Notes: a model not told the origin generated them from the sequence alone. A stretch of 64,000 nucleotides of DNA from Candidatus Binatia bacterium (GCA_951813575.1 OX638375.1:1083501-1147500), one strand, 5' to 3'; numbered from the stretch's first letter, positions 39,135 to 49,224 are shown. Numbers and translations are program-made.

Positions 39135-40136
39135 ATGAGTATCACAAGGGGGCATAAAGGAAAGATCGGGGTGTGCCTGTTGGCCATGGTGCTCGTGCTG
39201 CCGGTGCTGGCGTCCAGCACATGGGCCAAGGATCTCCGGAAGATCACCTTCCGCTATAGCTGGATCCTGTACGGTCACGCGCCCGCCTACTACTACGCCA
39301 AGGACCTCGGGCTGTGGGAGAAGGAAGGGCTCGACGTGACCATCCTCACGGGCAAGGGCTCGGGCACCAGCGTCAAGCTCATGGGCGCCGCCCAGGACCA
39401 CTTCGGCACCGCGGACTACGGCACCATGATGAAGGGCGTGGTGCGCGGCATACCCGTCAAGGGGGTCTTCGGCGAGCTCCAGATCCACCCGATGTCGGTG
39501 GCGATTCCCGCCAAGCACGGCGCCAAGGCGCCGGCGGACCTCGTGGGCAAATCCATCGCCGTCACCGCGGGAGGCGGTGACCAAGCCATGCTGCCGGCGT
39601 TTCTCAACGCCAACGGCCTGAAAGGGAAGGTCAAGGTGGTGCAACTCTCCTCCGGAGGCGCCAAGCGGGAGGCGTTGCTGCAGGGCAAGGTGGACGGCAT
39701 CGTCGCCTACGTGAACGAGCAGGTGCCGCAGATCGAAGCCGCCGGCGTCAAGCTCAACGTGCTGAAGTTTGCCGAGCACGGCGCGCCGCTCCTGGGCGTG
39801 GGCATCATCATCAACACCAAGACCCTGGAGGACGGCGACCTGATCCGGAAATTCCTGCGCGGACTCAGCGGCGGCATACAGGCGGCCATGAAGAACCCCG
39901 ACGCCGCGGCCGACTCGGCGCTGAAGGTGTTCAAGGAACGCAAGCGGGATACCGTCATGAAGGAGATGCTCGCGAGCTTCCCCCTGTTCCAGACCAAGAA
40001 CTCCAAGGGCAAGCCGCTGGGCTGGACGGCCAAGGCCGACTGGGAGAGCGCACAGGAGATCCTGTTCAAGTACGGCGGCCTGAAGAAGAAGATCGACGTG
40101 AGCCGCTACTACACCAACGACTTCATCTCCCAGTAG
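39135..40136 (+). CDS. ABC importer substrate-binding protein (NMT1/SsuA-like)
   Basis: A 333-residue exported binding protein of the NMT1/THI5-like family. The signal peptide ends near VLASSTWA (residue 31), and the mature domain starts LRKITFRYSWILYGHAPAYYYAKDLGLWEKEGLDV, the family pattern in which an aromatic-rich loop meets the ligand. GTADYGTMMKG and SVAIPAKHGAKAPADLVGKSIAV complete the first lobe. AAAGGAGG precedes the ATG at 39135. Relatives bind sulfonates, thiamine-pyrimidine or other heteroaromatics; the ligand is not predictable here. Confidence 0.85.
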   Translation: MSITRGHKGKIGVCLLAMVLVLPVLASSTWAKDLRKITFRYSWILYGHAPAYYYAKDLGLWEKEGLDVTILTGKGSGTSVKLMGAAQDHFGTADYGTMMKGVVRGIPVKGVFGELQIHPMSVAIPAKHGAKAPADLVGKSIAVTAGGGDQAMLPAFLNANGLKGKVKVVQLSSGGAKREALLQGKVDGIVAYVNEQVPQIEAAGVKLNVLKFAEHGAPLLGVGIIINTKTLEDGDLIRKFLRGLSGGIQAAMKNPDAAADSALKVFKERKRDTVMKEMLASFPLFQTKNSKGKPLGWTAKADWESAQEILFKYGGLKKKIDVSRYYTNDFISQ

Positions 40137-40150
40137 AACAAGGGGCGGGC

Positions 40151-40924
<774 letters not shown>

Positions 40925-40937
40925 CCGGCGGTGGCCG

Positions 40938-42533
40938 TCAGTCGAAGACGGTGGTGGAGTAGGGTTCCACGTCGATGAAGGCCTCGATGACGCTGGGGCC
41001 GTCGAGATGGAGGCCCCATTGGATGGCGGCCTCGAGTTGCTGGAGGTTTTCGGCGCTGCGGCAGGGGACGCCGAAGTAGTGCGGGGGGGTGTCCGCCCGG
41101 GTGCCCAGCTCCACGCCGGAGAGCGGGAATTCCCTGCGCTCCTGCTTCACCTTCATGAGCCCGAGCCAGCCGTCGTTGAGGACGATGATGGGCACCGCGA
41201 GGTTGCGCCGCCGGGCCACGGCCAGCTCCCCCGCCGTCATCTGAAAGCAGCCGTCCCCCACCACCCCCACCACCGCACGGTCGGGGTGGACCATCTTGGC
41301 GGCATAGGCGGCGGGCATGCCGAAACCCATGGACGACCAGCCGTTGGTGGCCAGCAGCGTGCGCGGTACATCGGTCCGCCACTGGGTGGCGATCTGGTGG
41401 GTGTGGGCGCCCACGTCGTATGCCAGGATACCGTCCGCCGGGAGGGCCGCGCGCAGGGTGTCCAGCACGTGATGCGCCGCGAACCCGCTCCCTCGGGGCC
41501 GGAGCTCCCGGTCCAGTCCGCTCCGGTGGGCTTCCCACTCTTCCGGCGTCCAGTCGTTGGCGGCAGGCGGCAAGTCCTCCCACCGCCGCAGGGCCTGATC
41601 GAGATCACCGCCACGGTTGAAGGCGAAACGCACGCGGGGGTCCGGCTCCGCGGGCATGGTGCTCACATGGAACACCGGGGTCTCCCCTACCCACTCCTCG
41701 TAGTTGATCTCGATGGGATCGTAGCCGACCGCGATGATCAGGTCGGCCCGGTCGAGCATCCGCTGCACGTCGGTGCGGCGGGCGCGCCCGATGACCCCGG
41801 CCCAGTTGGGGTGGCTCTCCGGGAGAAAACCCTTGGCGTGCAGGGTCGCGACGAACGGGACGTGATGCCGCTCGATGAAGCGCAGGAGCGAATCCGTGGC
41901 CGCACAACGGGTAAAGGTCAGTCCAGTGATAACCAGCGGCCGCCGCGCGCGGGACAGCGCCTCGGCCAGGGCGGCTCGGGCCTCGCCGGCCACGTCCGCC
42001 AGCGCCGATGCCGGGGCCCGCGCCGGTGCCTCGCCAACGGATACCGCCACCCCCACGTCCTCGGGCAGATCGAGATGGACGGGGCCCGGCGGCTCGGCCG
42101 TGGCCAGTGTGACGGCCTCCGCCATCCTGTCCGCCACGTCGTCCACGCCCAGGCCGAAGGTGGCCTTGGTGAGGGGCCGGAAGAGCGCGTTGTGGTCGAT
42201 GCGCATCTGAATCCTGCGCTCGAGCCAGGGGCTGGAAACGTTGCAGGTGAAGGCCAGCACCGGCGCGCAGTCCAGCCAGGCGCAGCCCACCCCGGTGGTG
42301 AGGTTGGTGGCGCCCGGCCCCACGGTGGCGGCGCAGACGCCGGGCACGCCGGTGAGCTGGCCCACGGTGGTGGCCATGAAGCCCGCGGAGGTTTCACTGG
42401 CCGTCAGCACGAACTCGACGGGGCTCCGGCCCAGGGCCTCGATGAGCGGCAGCACCGGGCCGCTGGGGATGCCGAAGACCCAGCGGACTCCCGCCTGCTC
42501 CAGCATGCGGACTATGGTCTCGACGTTGGTCAT
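40938..42533 (-). CDS. thiamine-diphosphate-dependent enzyme, acetolactate-synthase-like
   Basis: A 531-residue three-domain ThDP enzyme. The cofactor-activating Glu is near residue 47 (LTASETSAGFMA), the middle domain includes a ARRPLVITGLTFTR strand, and the pyrophosphate/metal site reads GVVGDGCFQMTAGELAVA...LND near residue 415-440. It resembles acetolactate synthase-like and 2-oxoacid decarboxylase enzymes rather than a proven IlvB; no small regulatory subunit is nearby. The ATG at 42533 sits 4 bp after the stop of the aspartate-dehydrogenase-like gene, so the two act in one unit. Confidence 0.8.
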   Translation of the reverse strand: MTNVETIVRMLEQAGVRWVFGIPSGPVLPLIEALGRSPVEFVLTASETSAGFMATTVGQLTGVPGVCAATVGPGATNLTTGVGCAWLDCAPVLAFTCNVSSPWLERRIQMRIDHNALFRPLTKATFGLGVDDVADRMAEAVTLATAEPPGPVHLDLPEDVGVAVSVGEAPARAPASALADVAGEARAALAEALSRARRPLVITGLTFTRCAATDSLLRFIERHHVPFVATLHAKGFLPESHPNWAGVIGRARRTDVQRMLDRADLIIAVGYDPIEINYEEWVGETPVFHVSTMPAEPDPRVRFAFNRGGDLDQALRRWEDLPPAANDWTPEEWEAHRSGLDRELRPRGSGFAAHHVLDTLRAALPADGILAYDVGAHTHQIATQWRTDVPRTLLATNGWSSMGFGMPAAYAAKMVHPDRAVVGVVGDGCFQMTAGELAVARRRNLAVPIIVLNDGWLGLMKVKQERREFPLSGVELGTRADTPPHYFGVPCRSAENLQQLEAAIQWGLHLDGPSVIEAFIDVEPYSTTVFD

Positions 42534-42537
42534 ATCG

Positions 42538-43335
42538 TCAGGTCCCCACCCGGACCGGATCCAGCGCATCCTGGAGGGAGCGGATCATGGACAGCACGGT
42601 CAGACGTCCGGTGCGCGGGTTCTCGGTGGGGACGTTCTCGATGTGCATGGTCAGGCGGCCGAACTCGCCCTCGGCCTCGACGTCGTGACAGTTGCGCTCG
42701 AGGCCCGGCACCGCGATGATCCGGATCCGGGTGCGGTCCGGCCCCAGGCCCGCCAGGCTCACGGCCGCGGACACGTTGACGTTGGCCGGAAAGGCCCGGC
42801 AGGCTTCCCGCGCCGTGCCGGAGAAGATTTCCTTCGGCTCGGTCAAACCGGCCAGCGAGATATCGTTCTCCACGAGATAGGGAGCGCCTTCCAGGCCGTG
42901 GGGCGGTTTTCGCGTGGTGATGGTGACGTGGGCCACCTCTCCAGCGCACGCCGACTTGATGCCGTCGAGCGCCGCGATGGCGCCGGAAGGCAGCAGCAGC
43001 CGGCAGCCGGTCTCGCGCGCCCGCTCGATGATCTCGGGATGGTCCAGCAGCGCGCCGACGCTGATGACCAAGAGGTCCTTGCCGGCGTCGAACACCTCAC
43101 GCGCCAACTCGCGGACGACGGCGCCCCCCGCCGCCTCCACGACGATGTCCGAACGGGCGACGAGCTCGTCGAGGGTGAGGAAAGGCACCGCGGCGTCCAG
43201 GGTCTCGAGGAATTCCCTGCACGAGCTCTCCGTGCGGCTGGTGACGCATGCACCCGCGGCCACGGCTCCCGAATCAATGGCTTTCAACAGGCCCTTGCCG
43301 ATGGCTCCGCAGCCCACGATACCAATGGTTTTCAT
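42538..43335 (-). CDS. aspartate dehydrogenase family protein (NadX-like)
   Basis: A 265-residue NAD(P)-dependent enzyme of the L-aspartate dehydrogenase family. Landmarks are KTIGIVGCGAIGKGLL at the N-terminus, SVGALLDHPEI near residue 92, LPSGAIAALDGI near 115, TTRKPPHGLEG near 140 and FPANVNVSAAVSLAGLGPDRT near 187, which includes the conserved Asn-His region completed by ERNCHDVEAEGEFG. Known members make iminoaspartate for NAD synthesis or oxidise aspartate. Here no nadA or nadC is adjacent and the partner is a ThDP enzyme, so a catabolic or biosynthetic variation on a related amino acid is possible. Confidence 0.82.
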   Translation of the reverse strand: MKTIGIVGCGAIGKGLLKAIDSGAVAAGACVTSRTESSCREFLETLDAAVPFLTLDELVARSDIVVEAAGGAVVRELAREVFDAGKDLLVISVGALLDHPEIIERARETGCRLLLPSGAIAALDGIKSACAGEVAHVTITTRKPPHGLEGAPYLVENDISLAGLTEPKEIFSGTAREACRAFPANVNVSAAVSLAGLGPDRTRIRIIAVPGLERNCHDVEAEGEFGRLTMHIENVPTENPRTGRLTVLSMIRSLQDALDPVRVGT

Positions 43336-43460
43336 ATGAGATGGCTCCCTGACGGACCAAGCGACTTGTCTGCCCTATAGCAGCCCCGTGGGGAGGGTTT
43401 CAACATGGGCCGAATGTGAGTACGGCCTCCCTCACCCCCTCCCCTCTGGACCCCGGGTCA

Positions 43461-43698
43461 AGCCCGGGGTGACGGATGTGGCTTCCGGGACTCCGCGTCG
43501 AGCCCGGGATGACGGATGCGGTTTCCGGGACTCCGCGTCGAGCCCGGGGTGACGGATGCGGTTTCCGGGACTCCGCGTCGAGCCCGGGATGACGGATGCA
43601 GTTTCCGGGACTCCGCGTCGAGCCCGGGGTGACGGATGCAGTTTCCGGGACTCCGCGTCGAGCCCAGGGTGACGGATGCGGTTTCCGGGACTCCCCGT
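43461..43698. repeat. tandem 40-bp repeat, five full units plus partial ends
   Basis: Units begin at 43481, 43521, 43561, 43601 and 43641, with a partial unit before (43461-43480) and after (43681-43698). Each contains GACTCCGCGTCGAGCCC and GTGACGG/ATGACGG. Units 1-4 alternate between GGGAT and GGGGT. It fills most of the 531-bp gap between the NadX-like gene and the AfuA-like gene; the rest holds no convincing gene. There are no unique spacers, so it is not a CRISPR array. Confidence 0.9.
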
Positions 43699-43866
43699 CA
43701 GACAGGTTGACGGAACAAATCAGATTGCAGATGCGTGTTGCGAATATGTTACAAACGCCGCGTCGAGTGTGGTATGGGTTTCGTGACTTGTAAGTCTCAT
43801 CAGGGACGCCCGGAAAATGGCGCTCAGGCATGCGCGTCAACACAAAAAGATGGGGAGGACAGCACT

Positions 43867-44901
43867 ATGAAACGTCTCGGCCTGTTCATGTTTGCCTTCG
43901 CAGTCTCCGGCCTCGTGGCCGGCGCGGCCAACACGGCGTTTGCCGCCGGCAAGTTGACCCTGTACTGCAGCCCGCAGATCGAGTGGTGCCAGCTCATGGT
44001 CAAGGAGTTCGAGAAGGCCACCGGCATCAAGGTCGCCATGACGCGGAAGAGCTCCGGTGAAACCTTCGCCCAGATCAAGGCGGAACGCCGCAATCCCAAG
44101 GGCGATGTCTGGTGGGGAGGCACCGGCGATCCGCACCTGCAGGCGGCCGAGGAAGGGCTGACGCAGGAGTACAAGTCGCCGCGATTGGGCGAGCTTCAGG
44201 ACTGGGCGCGTCGCCAGGCGGAGCAGTCCGGCTACAAGACGGTGGGCATCTATGCCGGCGCTCTCGGCGCCGGTTACAACAGCGAGTTGCTGGCCAAGCA
44301 CAAGCTGACGGCCCCGAAATGCTGGGCGGACCTGACCAAGCCCGCGTTCAAGGGACACGTCCAGATGGCCAATCCCAACTCCTCCGGCACCGCCTACACC
44401 ACGCTGGCCACCATCATCCAGGTCTTCGGCGAGGAGAAGGGCTTCGAGTTCATGAAGGCCCTGCACAAGAATATCAACCAGTACACCAAGTCGGGGTCGG
44501 CCCCGATCAAGGCGTCGGCCCGGGGCGAGACCACCGTCGGCATCGTCTTCCAGCACGACGCGGTGACCCAGGCGGTCAAGGGTTTCCCCATCAAGATCGT
44601 CTCGCCTTGCGAGGGCACCGGCTATGAGATCGGCTCGGTGAGCATCATCAAGGGCGGCCGCAATCCGGAGAGCGCCAAGAAGTGGGTGGACTTCGCCCTG
44701 GATCCGAAGATCCAGACCATGGCGGCGCAGGCCAAGGCGTACCAGGTGCCGTCCAACGCCAAGGCCACACCGCCGCCCCAGGCCCCCGACCTGAGCCAGA
44801 TCAAGCTGATCGACTACGACTTCAAGAAGTACGGATCGTCCGCCGAGCGGCGGAGGCTGCTGAAGAAGTGGGACGACGACGTCTCCACGCTGCCGCGTTG
44901 A
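43867..44901 (+). CDS. AfuA-like ABC substrate-binding protein
   Basis: A 344-residue exported binding protein of the AfuA/FbpA family. The signal peptide ends AFA near residue 27, followed by KLTLYCSPQIEWCQLMVKEFEKATGIKV and DVWWGGTGDPHLQAAEEGL near residue 80. GALGAGYNSELLAKHK is the hinge. The paired tyrosines that bind ferric iron in FbpA are not seen (GYEIGSVS has a single one), which fits relatives such as AfuA of Actinobacillus that bind sugar phosphates. GGGGAGG lies 9-10 bp before the ATG. First gene of a four-gene operon with permease, ATPase and an inositol-phosphatase-like enzyme. Confidence 0.85.
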   Translation: MKRLGLFMFAFAVSGLVAGAANTAFAAGKLTLYCSPQIEWCQLMVKEFEKATGIKVAMTRKSSGETFAQIKAERRNPKGDVWWGGTGDPHLQAAEEGLTQEYKSPRLGELQDWARRQAEQSGYKTVGIYAGALGAGYNSELLAKHKLTAPKCWADLTKPAFKGHVQMANPNSSGTAYTTLATIIQVFGEEKGFEFMKALHKNINQYTKSGSAPIKASARGETTVGIVFQHDAVTQAVKGFPIKIVSPCEGTGYEIGSVSIIKGGRNPESAKKWVDFALDPKIQTMAAQAKAYQVPSNAKATPPPQAPDLSQIKLIDYDFKKYGSSAERRRLLKKWDDDVSTLPR

Positions 44902-44921
44902 ACGTCTGACCCGACAGGCTG

Positions 44922-47132
44922 ATGAATCGGCCCGCCGCGCTTTGGCTTGCCGTGGGGTGGGGCGGCTTCGCGCTCCTCCCCTGGTACGGCGTGGAGGACG
45001 GGTTCTGGTCCTTCGCCTGGCTGTTCGACTACCCGGCCGGGGCCGATGCGGCCCCGGCCCTGCTCCAGATCCTCCTGTTCGGCCGCTGGTGGCTGGCGCC
45101 GATGGTGCTGGCGCTGGCGGCGCCTCTGGTGGTGCTGTGGCGCCAGCGCAGCGATCCGCTCTTCTCCACGGTCCTGCTGGCGGCGGGCAGCTTCGGCACG
45201 GTCTGTTTCCTGGTCCAGGGCTTCGCCATCGGCCTCGGCGGCTGGGAATACGCCACTCTGGAAGCATTCTTCGGGCCCCTGGCCGATCGCCAGTTCGGCA
45301 TGGGCTACGGCGCCCTTCTGGTATCGGCCTCTTTTCTCTTCCTGTTCGCGCAAGGCATCGCCGCCCGCGGGGCGATCAACGGAGACGGCTTCGTGATCGG
45401 CTCCATCGCCCTGGTCATGGCGCTGGTGGCCGCCTTCATCTTCTTCCCGGTGGTCCGCATCCTGGCCAGCGCCTTCCAGGACAACGACTACAACTTCGTG
45501 CCCTACCTTTTCGTCGAGAAGCTGTTCAGCCGGGACATCTGGGGCGTGGGCTGTCTCACCGCCAACGTCAACTGCGGCGTGGCCTGGAACTCCCTGTTGA
45601 TGGCCATCGTGGTCGGCGTGAGCACGACGGTCCTGGGACTGGCTTTCGCCCTGTTGGCGACGCGTACCGGTTTCCGGGCCAAAAGACTGCTGCGTCTCCT
45701 TAGCGTCCTGCCGATCATCACCCCGCCCTTCGTCATCGGCCTCGCCATCATCCTGCTGTTCGGCGCTTCGGGCACGGTGACCCAGGCCATCGAGGCGATC
45801 ACCGGCACGACGCCGGGACGCTACATCTATGGCCTGCCTGGCATCTGGCTTGCCCAGACGCTGGCCTTCACCCCCATCGCCTTCCTGGTCCTGATCGGCG
45901 TGGTCGAAGGGGTCAGTCCCTCGATGGAAGAAGCCTCGCAGACCCTGCGCGCCAGCAACTGGCGCACCTTCACCACCGTCTCGTTGCCGCTGATGCGCCC
46001 GGGCTTGGCGAACGCGTTCCTCGTAGGCTTCATCGAAAGCCTGGCCGACTTCGGCAACCCTCTGGTCCTGGGCGGCAACTTCGACGTGTTGTCGACATCC
46101 ATCTTCTTTGCCATCGTCGGCGCCCAGAACGACCAGGGACGGGCCGCGGTCCTGGCCATCATTCTGCTGGCCTTCACCTTGACCGCGTTCTGGGCCCAAC
46201 ATCGCTGGCTGGGGCACAAGTCGTATGCCACCGTCACCGGCAAGGGCGATGCCGGACTGCACGTCGCCCTGCCCAGGCGGGTGACTTGGCTGGTCTACGG
46301 TTCGGCCCTCCCATGGGCCGGTCTTACCGCGGTGATCTACTTCATGATCATGTTCGGCGGCTTCGTGGAACTCTGGGGCCGGGACCACAGCCTTACGCTG
46401 CGACACTACATCGACGCCTTCTCCATCACCACCGGGGCCGGCGGACTGGTGTGGTCGGGCGCCGCCTGGAACTCGTTCTGGACGACCATCTATATCTCTC
46501 TTATCTCCGCGCCCCTGACCGCGGCGGTGGGGCTGCTCACCGCCTATCTGCTGATCCGCCAGAAGTTCGCGGGCCAGGAGGCGTTCGAGTTCGGCACCAT
46601 GTTGAGCTTCGCGATACCCGGCACCGTCATCGGCGTCGGGTACATCCTGGCGTTCAACGTGCCGCCCATCGAGCTTACGGGCACGGGCATCATACTGGTC
46701 ATCTGCTTCATCTTCCGGAACATGCCGGTGGGCGTCCGCGCCGGCATCGCAGCCATGACACAGATCGACAAGAGCCTGGACGAGGCCTCGCTCACCCTGG
46801 GCGCCAGCTCCTTCGCCACCGTCCGCAAGGTGGTGCTGCCGCTGCTTCGCCCGGCGGTGATCGCCGCCCTGGTCTTCAGCTTCGTCCGTGCCATGACGGC
46901 CATCAGCGCGGTGATCTTTCTGGTCAGCGCCAATTACGATATGGCCACATCCTACATCATCGGCCGAGTGGAGAACGGCGACTACGGCCTCTCCATCGCC
47001 TACAGCTCGGTCCTGATCGTGGTCATGGTCGTGGTCATCCTGCTGATACAGCTGGTGGTGGGCCAACGCCGCATCGGACGCCGGGATGAAGCCGTGAACG
47101 TCGCCTTTGGCGCGGGAGGAGCGGTGGGATGA
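44922..47132 (+). CDS. AfuB-like ABC permease, fused with N-terminal membrane extension
   Basis: A 736-residue inner-membrane protein, longer than the other two fused permeases here. About four extra hydrophobic segments precede two transport domains, the design of AfuB. EAA loops are MEEASQTLRASNWRTFTTV near residue 340 (with Arg where Gly is usual) and LDEASLTLGASSFATVRKV near residue 620. The start is ATG at 44922, 20 bp after the binding-protein stop; the stop overlaps the ATPase start (ATGA). Confidence 0.85.
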   Translation: MNRPAALWLAVGWGGFALLPWYGVEDGFWSFAWLFDYPAGADAAPALLQILLFGRWWLAPMVLALAAPLVVLWRQRSDPLFSTVLLAAGSFGTVCFLVQGFAIGLGGWEYATLEAFFGPLADRQFGMGYGALLVSASFLFLFAQGIAARGAINGDGFVIGSIALVMALVAAFIFFPVVRILASAFQDNDYNFVPYLFVEKLFSRDIWGVGCLTANVNCGVAWNSLLMAIVVGVSTTVLGLAFALLATRTGFRAKRLLRLLSVLPIITPPFVIGLAIILLFGASGTVTQAIEAITGTTPGRYIYGLPGIWLAQTLAFTPIAFLVLIGVVEGVSPSMEEASQTLRASNWRTFTTVSLPLMRPGLANAFLVGFIESLADFGNPLVLGGNFDVLSTSIFFAIVGAQNDQGRAAVLAIILLAFTLTAFWAQHRWLGHKSYATVTGKGDAGLHVALPRRVTWLVYGSALPWAGLTAVIYFMIMFGGFVELWGRDHSLTLRHYIDAFSITTGAGGLVWSGAAWNSFWTTIYISLISAPLTAAVGLLTAYLLIRQKFAGQEAFEFGTMLSFAIPGTVIGVGYILAFNVPPIELTGTGIILVICFIFRNMPVGVRAGIAAMTQIDKSLDEASLTLGASSFATVRKVVLPLLRPAVIAALVFSFVRAMTAISAVIFLVSANYDMATSYIIGRVENGDYGLSIAYSSVLIVVMVVVILLIQLVVGQRRIGRRDEAVNVAFGAGGAVG

Positions 47133-48205
47133 GCATCAAGGGAAAGGCCGCCGCGGTGCGATTCGACGGCGTGAGCAAGCACTATGGGCCCGTGGTCGCC
47201 GTCGACCGGATCTCCTTCGAGGTCCAGGCCGGGGACTTGGTGACCCTGCTGGGGCCCAGCGGCTGCGGCAAGACGACGACCCTCAGGCTCATCGCCGGCC
47301 TGGAGATGCCCACCGCGGGCAGCGTGTTCATCGGCGGCGACGACGTTTCCCGGCTTCCGGCCAGCGCGCGGGACGTTTCCATGGTGTTTCAGTCCTACGC
47401 CCTGTTCCCGCACATGACGGTGTTCGAGAACGTCTCCTACGGCCTCTCGGTGAGCGGCGTCGCCAAGGCCGAGACTCGGGACCGCGCCGAGGAAGGCTTG
47501 AAGCTGGTGGGTCTTTCCGGCTACGGCGAGCGTCTGCCCAGCGAGCTTTCCGGCGGCCAGCAGCAGCGGGTCGCGGTGGCCCGCGCCCTGGTCCTGGAAC
47601 CCACGGTGCTGTTGTTCGACGAGCCCCTGTCCAACCTCGACGCCAAGCTGCGCCGGCGGGTCCGCGAGGAAATCCGGGGGCTGCAGCAGAGCCTCGGCTT
47701 GACCACCGTCTACGTCACCCACGACCAGGAGGAAGCCCTGGCGGTGTCGGACCGCATCATCGTGATGCGCAACGCGGAGATCGCCCAGGAAGGCGTGCCG
47801 AACGAGCTCTACGAAGCTCCCCGCGACCTCTTCGTCGCCGACTTCATCGGCGATGCCAACGTCATCGACGCCGAGCTGGTGCAGCGCGACGGGGACTACG
47901 CAACCGTCCGCGTGGGCGGCCGCGTCGATCTGCGGCTGCCGCACCGGGATCTGCCGGCCGGACCCGTGAAGATCGCCGTGCGCCCCGAGGCCATCGGCCT
48001 GGAAGCGAGCGAGGAGGGGGCGGGTCTCACCGGGACGGTGACGCAGAGCACCTACGTCGGCAACCACGTGGAGTACACCCTCGATACCGGTCTCGGCGAG
48101 ATCTTCGTGGCGGACTACCAGTACGATGCGTTGATCCCTGCGGGCTCCCGCGTCCAAATCGCCTTTCGCGACCGTGGCGTCACGCTGCTCGAGAGTCAGA
48201 CCTAG
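47129..48205 (+). CDS. AfuC-like ABC transporter ATP-binding protein
   Basis: A 358-residue ATPase. Walker A GPSGCGKTT is near residue 42, signature LSGGQQQRVAVARAL near 138, Walker B VLLFDEPLSNLDAKLR near 157 and switch TVYVTHDQEEALAVS near 192. A TOBE-like C-terminal domain of about 115 residues (KIAVRPEAIGLEA) follows. Translation is coupled to the permease by ATGA overlap. It is the only ATPase of the FbpC/PotA type in the window, so it could also energise the ATPase-less importers at 4629-7728 and 22708-25679. Confidence 0.92.
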   Translation: MSIKGKAAAVRFDGVSKHYGPVVAVDRISFEVQAGDLVTLLGPSGCGKTTTLRLIAGLEMPTAGSVFIGGDDVSRLPASARDVSMVFQSYALFPHMTVFENVSYGLSVSGVAKAETRDRAEEGLKLVGLSGYGERLPSELSGGQQQRVAVARALVLEPTVLLFDEPLSNLDAKLRRRVREEIRGLQQSLGLTTVYVTHDQEEALAVSDRIIVMRNAEIAQEGVPNELYEAPRDLFVADFIGDANVIDAELVQRDGDYATVRVGGRVDLRLPHRDLPAGPVKIAVRPEAIGLEASEEGAGLTGTVTQSTYVGNHVEYTLDTGLGEIFVADYQYDALIPAGSRVQIAFRDRGVTLLESQT

Positions 48206-48248
48206 ACCGATTCGAACCGGACGGATCCGCGCGCCGGGTTTCACCGAT

Positions 48249-49085
48249 ATGGATGATCAAGGATCGGCCCGCCGGTTTCAGGCGGCCAAAGACATTGCAC
48301 ACGAGGCGGGCCGGGCGGCGCTGGCCTATTTCCGCAATCCGGACGCGCTGGAGGTAATCTCCAAGGGCAGGCAGGACTTTGTCAGTCAGGCCGATTTCGC
48401 CGTCGAGACGCTCATCCGAGAGCGCCTTCGAGGACTCTTTCCGGAAGACGGTTTTCTGGGCGAGGAAGGCGGGGCGGTCATCGACAACGAGGATTCCGGC
48501 GGCATCTGGGTGGTCGATCCCATCGACGGAACCACCAATTTCATCAATCGCGTGCCGGTCTGGTGCGTCTCCATCGCATACGTGCGGCAGGACCGTATCG
48601 AGATGGGGGTCATCTACGACCCGAACGCCGACGAGCTGTTCGCGGCGCGCCGCGGCCACGGCGCCTTCTGCGGCCAGACGCGGATCTCCACCAGCACCGC
48701 CGACAGCCTGACCCAAGGCACCGTCGGCGTAGGCTATTCGAGCCGCATGTCAGGCAAGACGGCGGCTGACAGCATCCGCCGGCTGTTGGACGCCGGCGGG
48801 ATCTACCAGCGCAATGGCTCCGGCGCCCTGATGTTGGCCTATGTCGGCGCCGGGCGTCTGCTCGGCTACCTCGAAGCCCACATCAACTCCTGGGATTGCC
48901 TGGCCGGGATACTGCTGGTTCAAGAGGCCGGAGGCTGGACCAACGATTTTCTCGCCAACGACGGCCTGCTGCGCGGCAACCCCGTCATTGCGGCGGCGCC
49001 AAGGGTCGCGGACGCCGTGCGCGCCGTCGCGGCGTTCGACGTGGAGATGCGTTGCGCGACACCCACGGATCGGAAGGGTCCGTAG
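48249..49085 (+). CDS. inositol monophosphatase family phosphatase
   Basis: A 278-residue magnesium-dependent phosphatase of the FIG/IMPase family. Metal ligands are in GFLGEEGG near residue 73 (Glu), WVVDPIDGTTNFINR near 88-102 (Asp, Asp) and HINSWDCLAGILLVQEAGG near 214-232 (Asp). RNGSGALMLAYVGAGRLLGY precedes the last motif as in the family. Known members dephosphorylate inositol phosphates, sugar phosphates or PAP. Following an AfuABC-like importer by 43 bp, it probably removes phosphate from an imported phosphorylated solute, by context. The ATG at 48249 has no strong ribosome site. Confidence 0.88.
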   Translation: MDDQGSARRFQAAKDIAHEAGRAALAYFRNPDALEVISKGRQDFVSQADFAVETLIRERLRGLFPEDGFLGEEGGAVIDNEDSGGIWVVDPIDGTTNFINRVPVWCVSIAYVRQDRIEMGVIYDPNADELFAARRGHGAFCGQTRISTSTADSLTQGTVGVGYSSRMSGKTAADSIRRLLDAGGIYQRNGSGALMLAYVGAGRLLGYLEAHINSWDCLAGILLVQEAGGWTNDFLANDGLLRGNPVIAAAPRVADAVRAVAAFDVEMRCATPTDRKGP

Positions 49086-49158
49086 GGATTCGGACGCCGA
49101 AACACCCGACGGCTCTCACGAACGGACACGGTGATCGTGGGCTTGGTCAACCGGAGGC

Positions 49159-49188
49159 TTGACTTCGCCAAAGTCGTGGCACTAGGAT
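49159..49188 (+). promoter_or_regulatory. probable promoter of the Sel1-repeat gene
   Basis: TTGACT (49159-49164), 18-bp spacer, TAGGAT (49183-49188), 36 bp before the start at 49225. Confidence 0.5.
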
Positions 49189-49224
49189 CGCGCATCACGG
49201 TTCTGCTGTCGAGGAGGTTGCCGG

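Noticed and set aside
41007..42719. 570-codon plus-strand frame
   Set aside because: Antisense to the ThDP enzyme gene, which has clear motifs.
43461..43698. Possible CRISPR array
   Set aside because: The repeat is a continuous 40-bp tandem array with no unique spacers and no cas genes nearby.
44814..47066. 750-codon minus-strand frame
   Set aside because: Antisense to the AfuB-like permease; composition rich in Asp, His, Gln and Gly with no domain. An effect of third-position GC bias.
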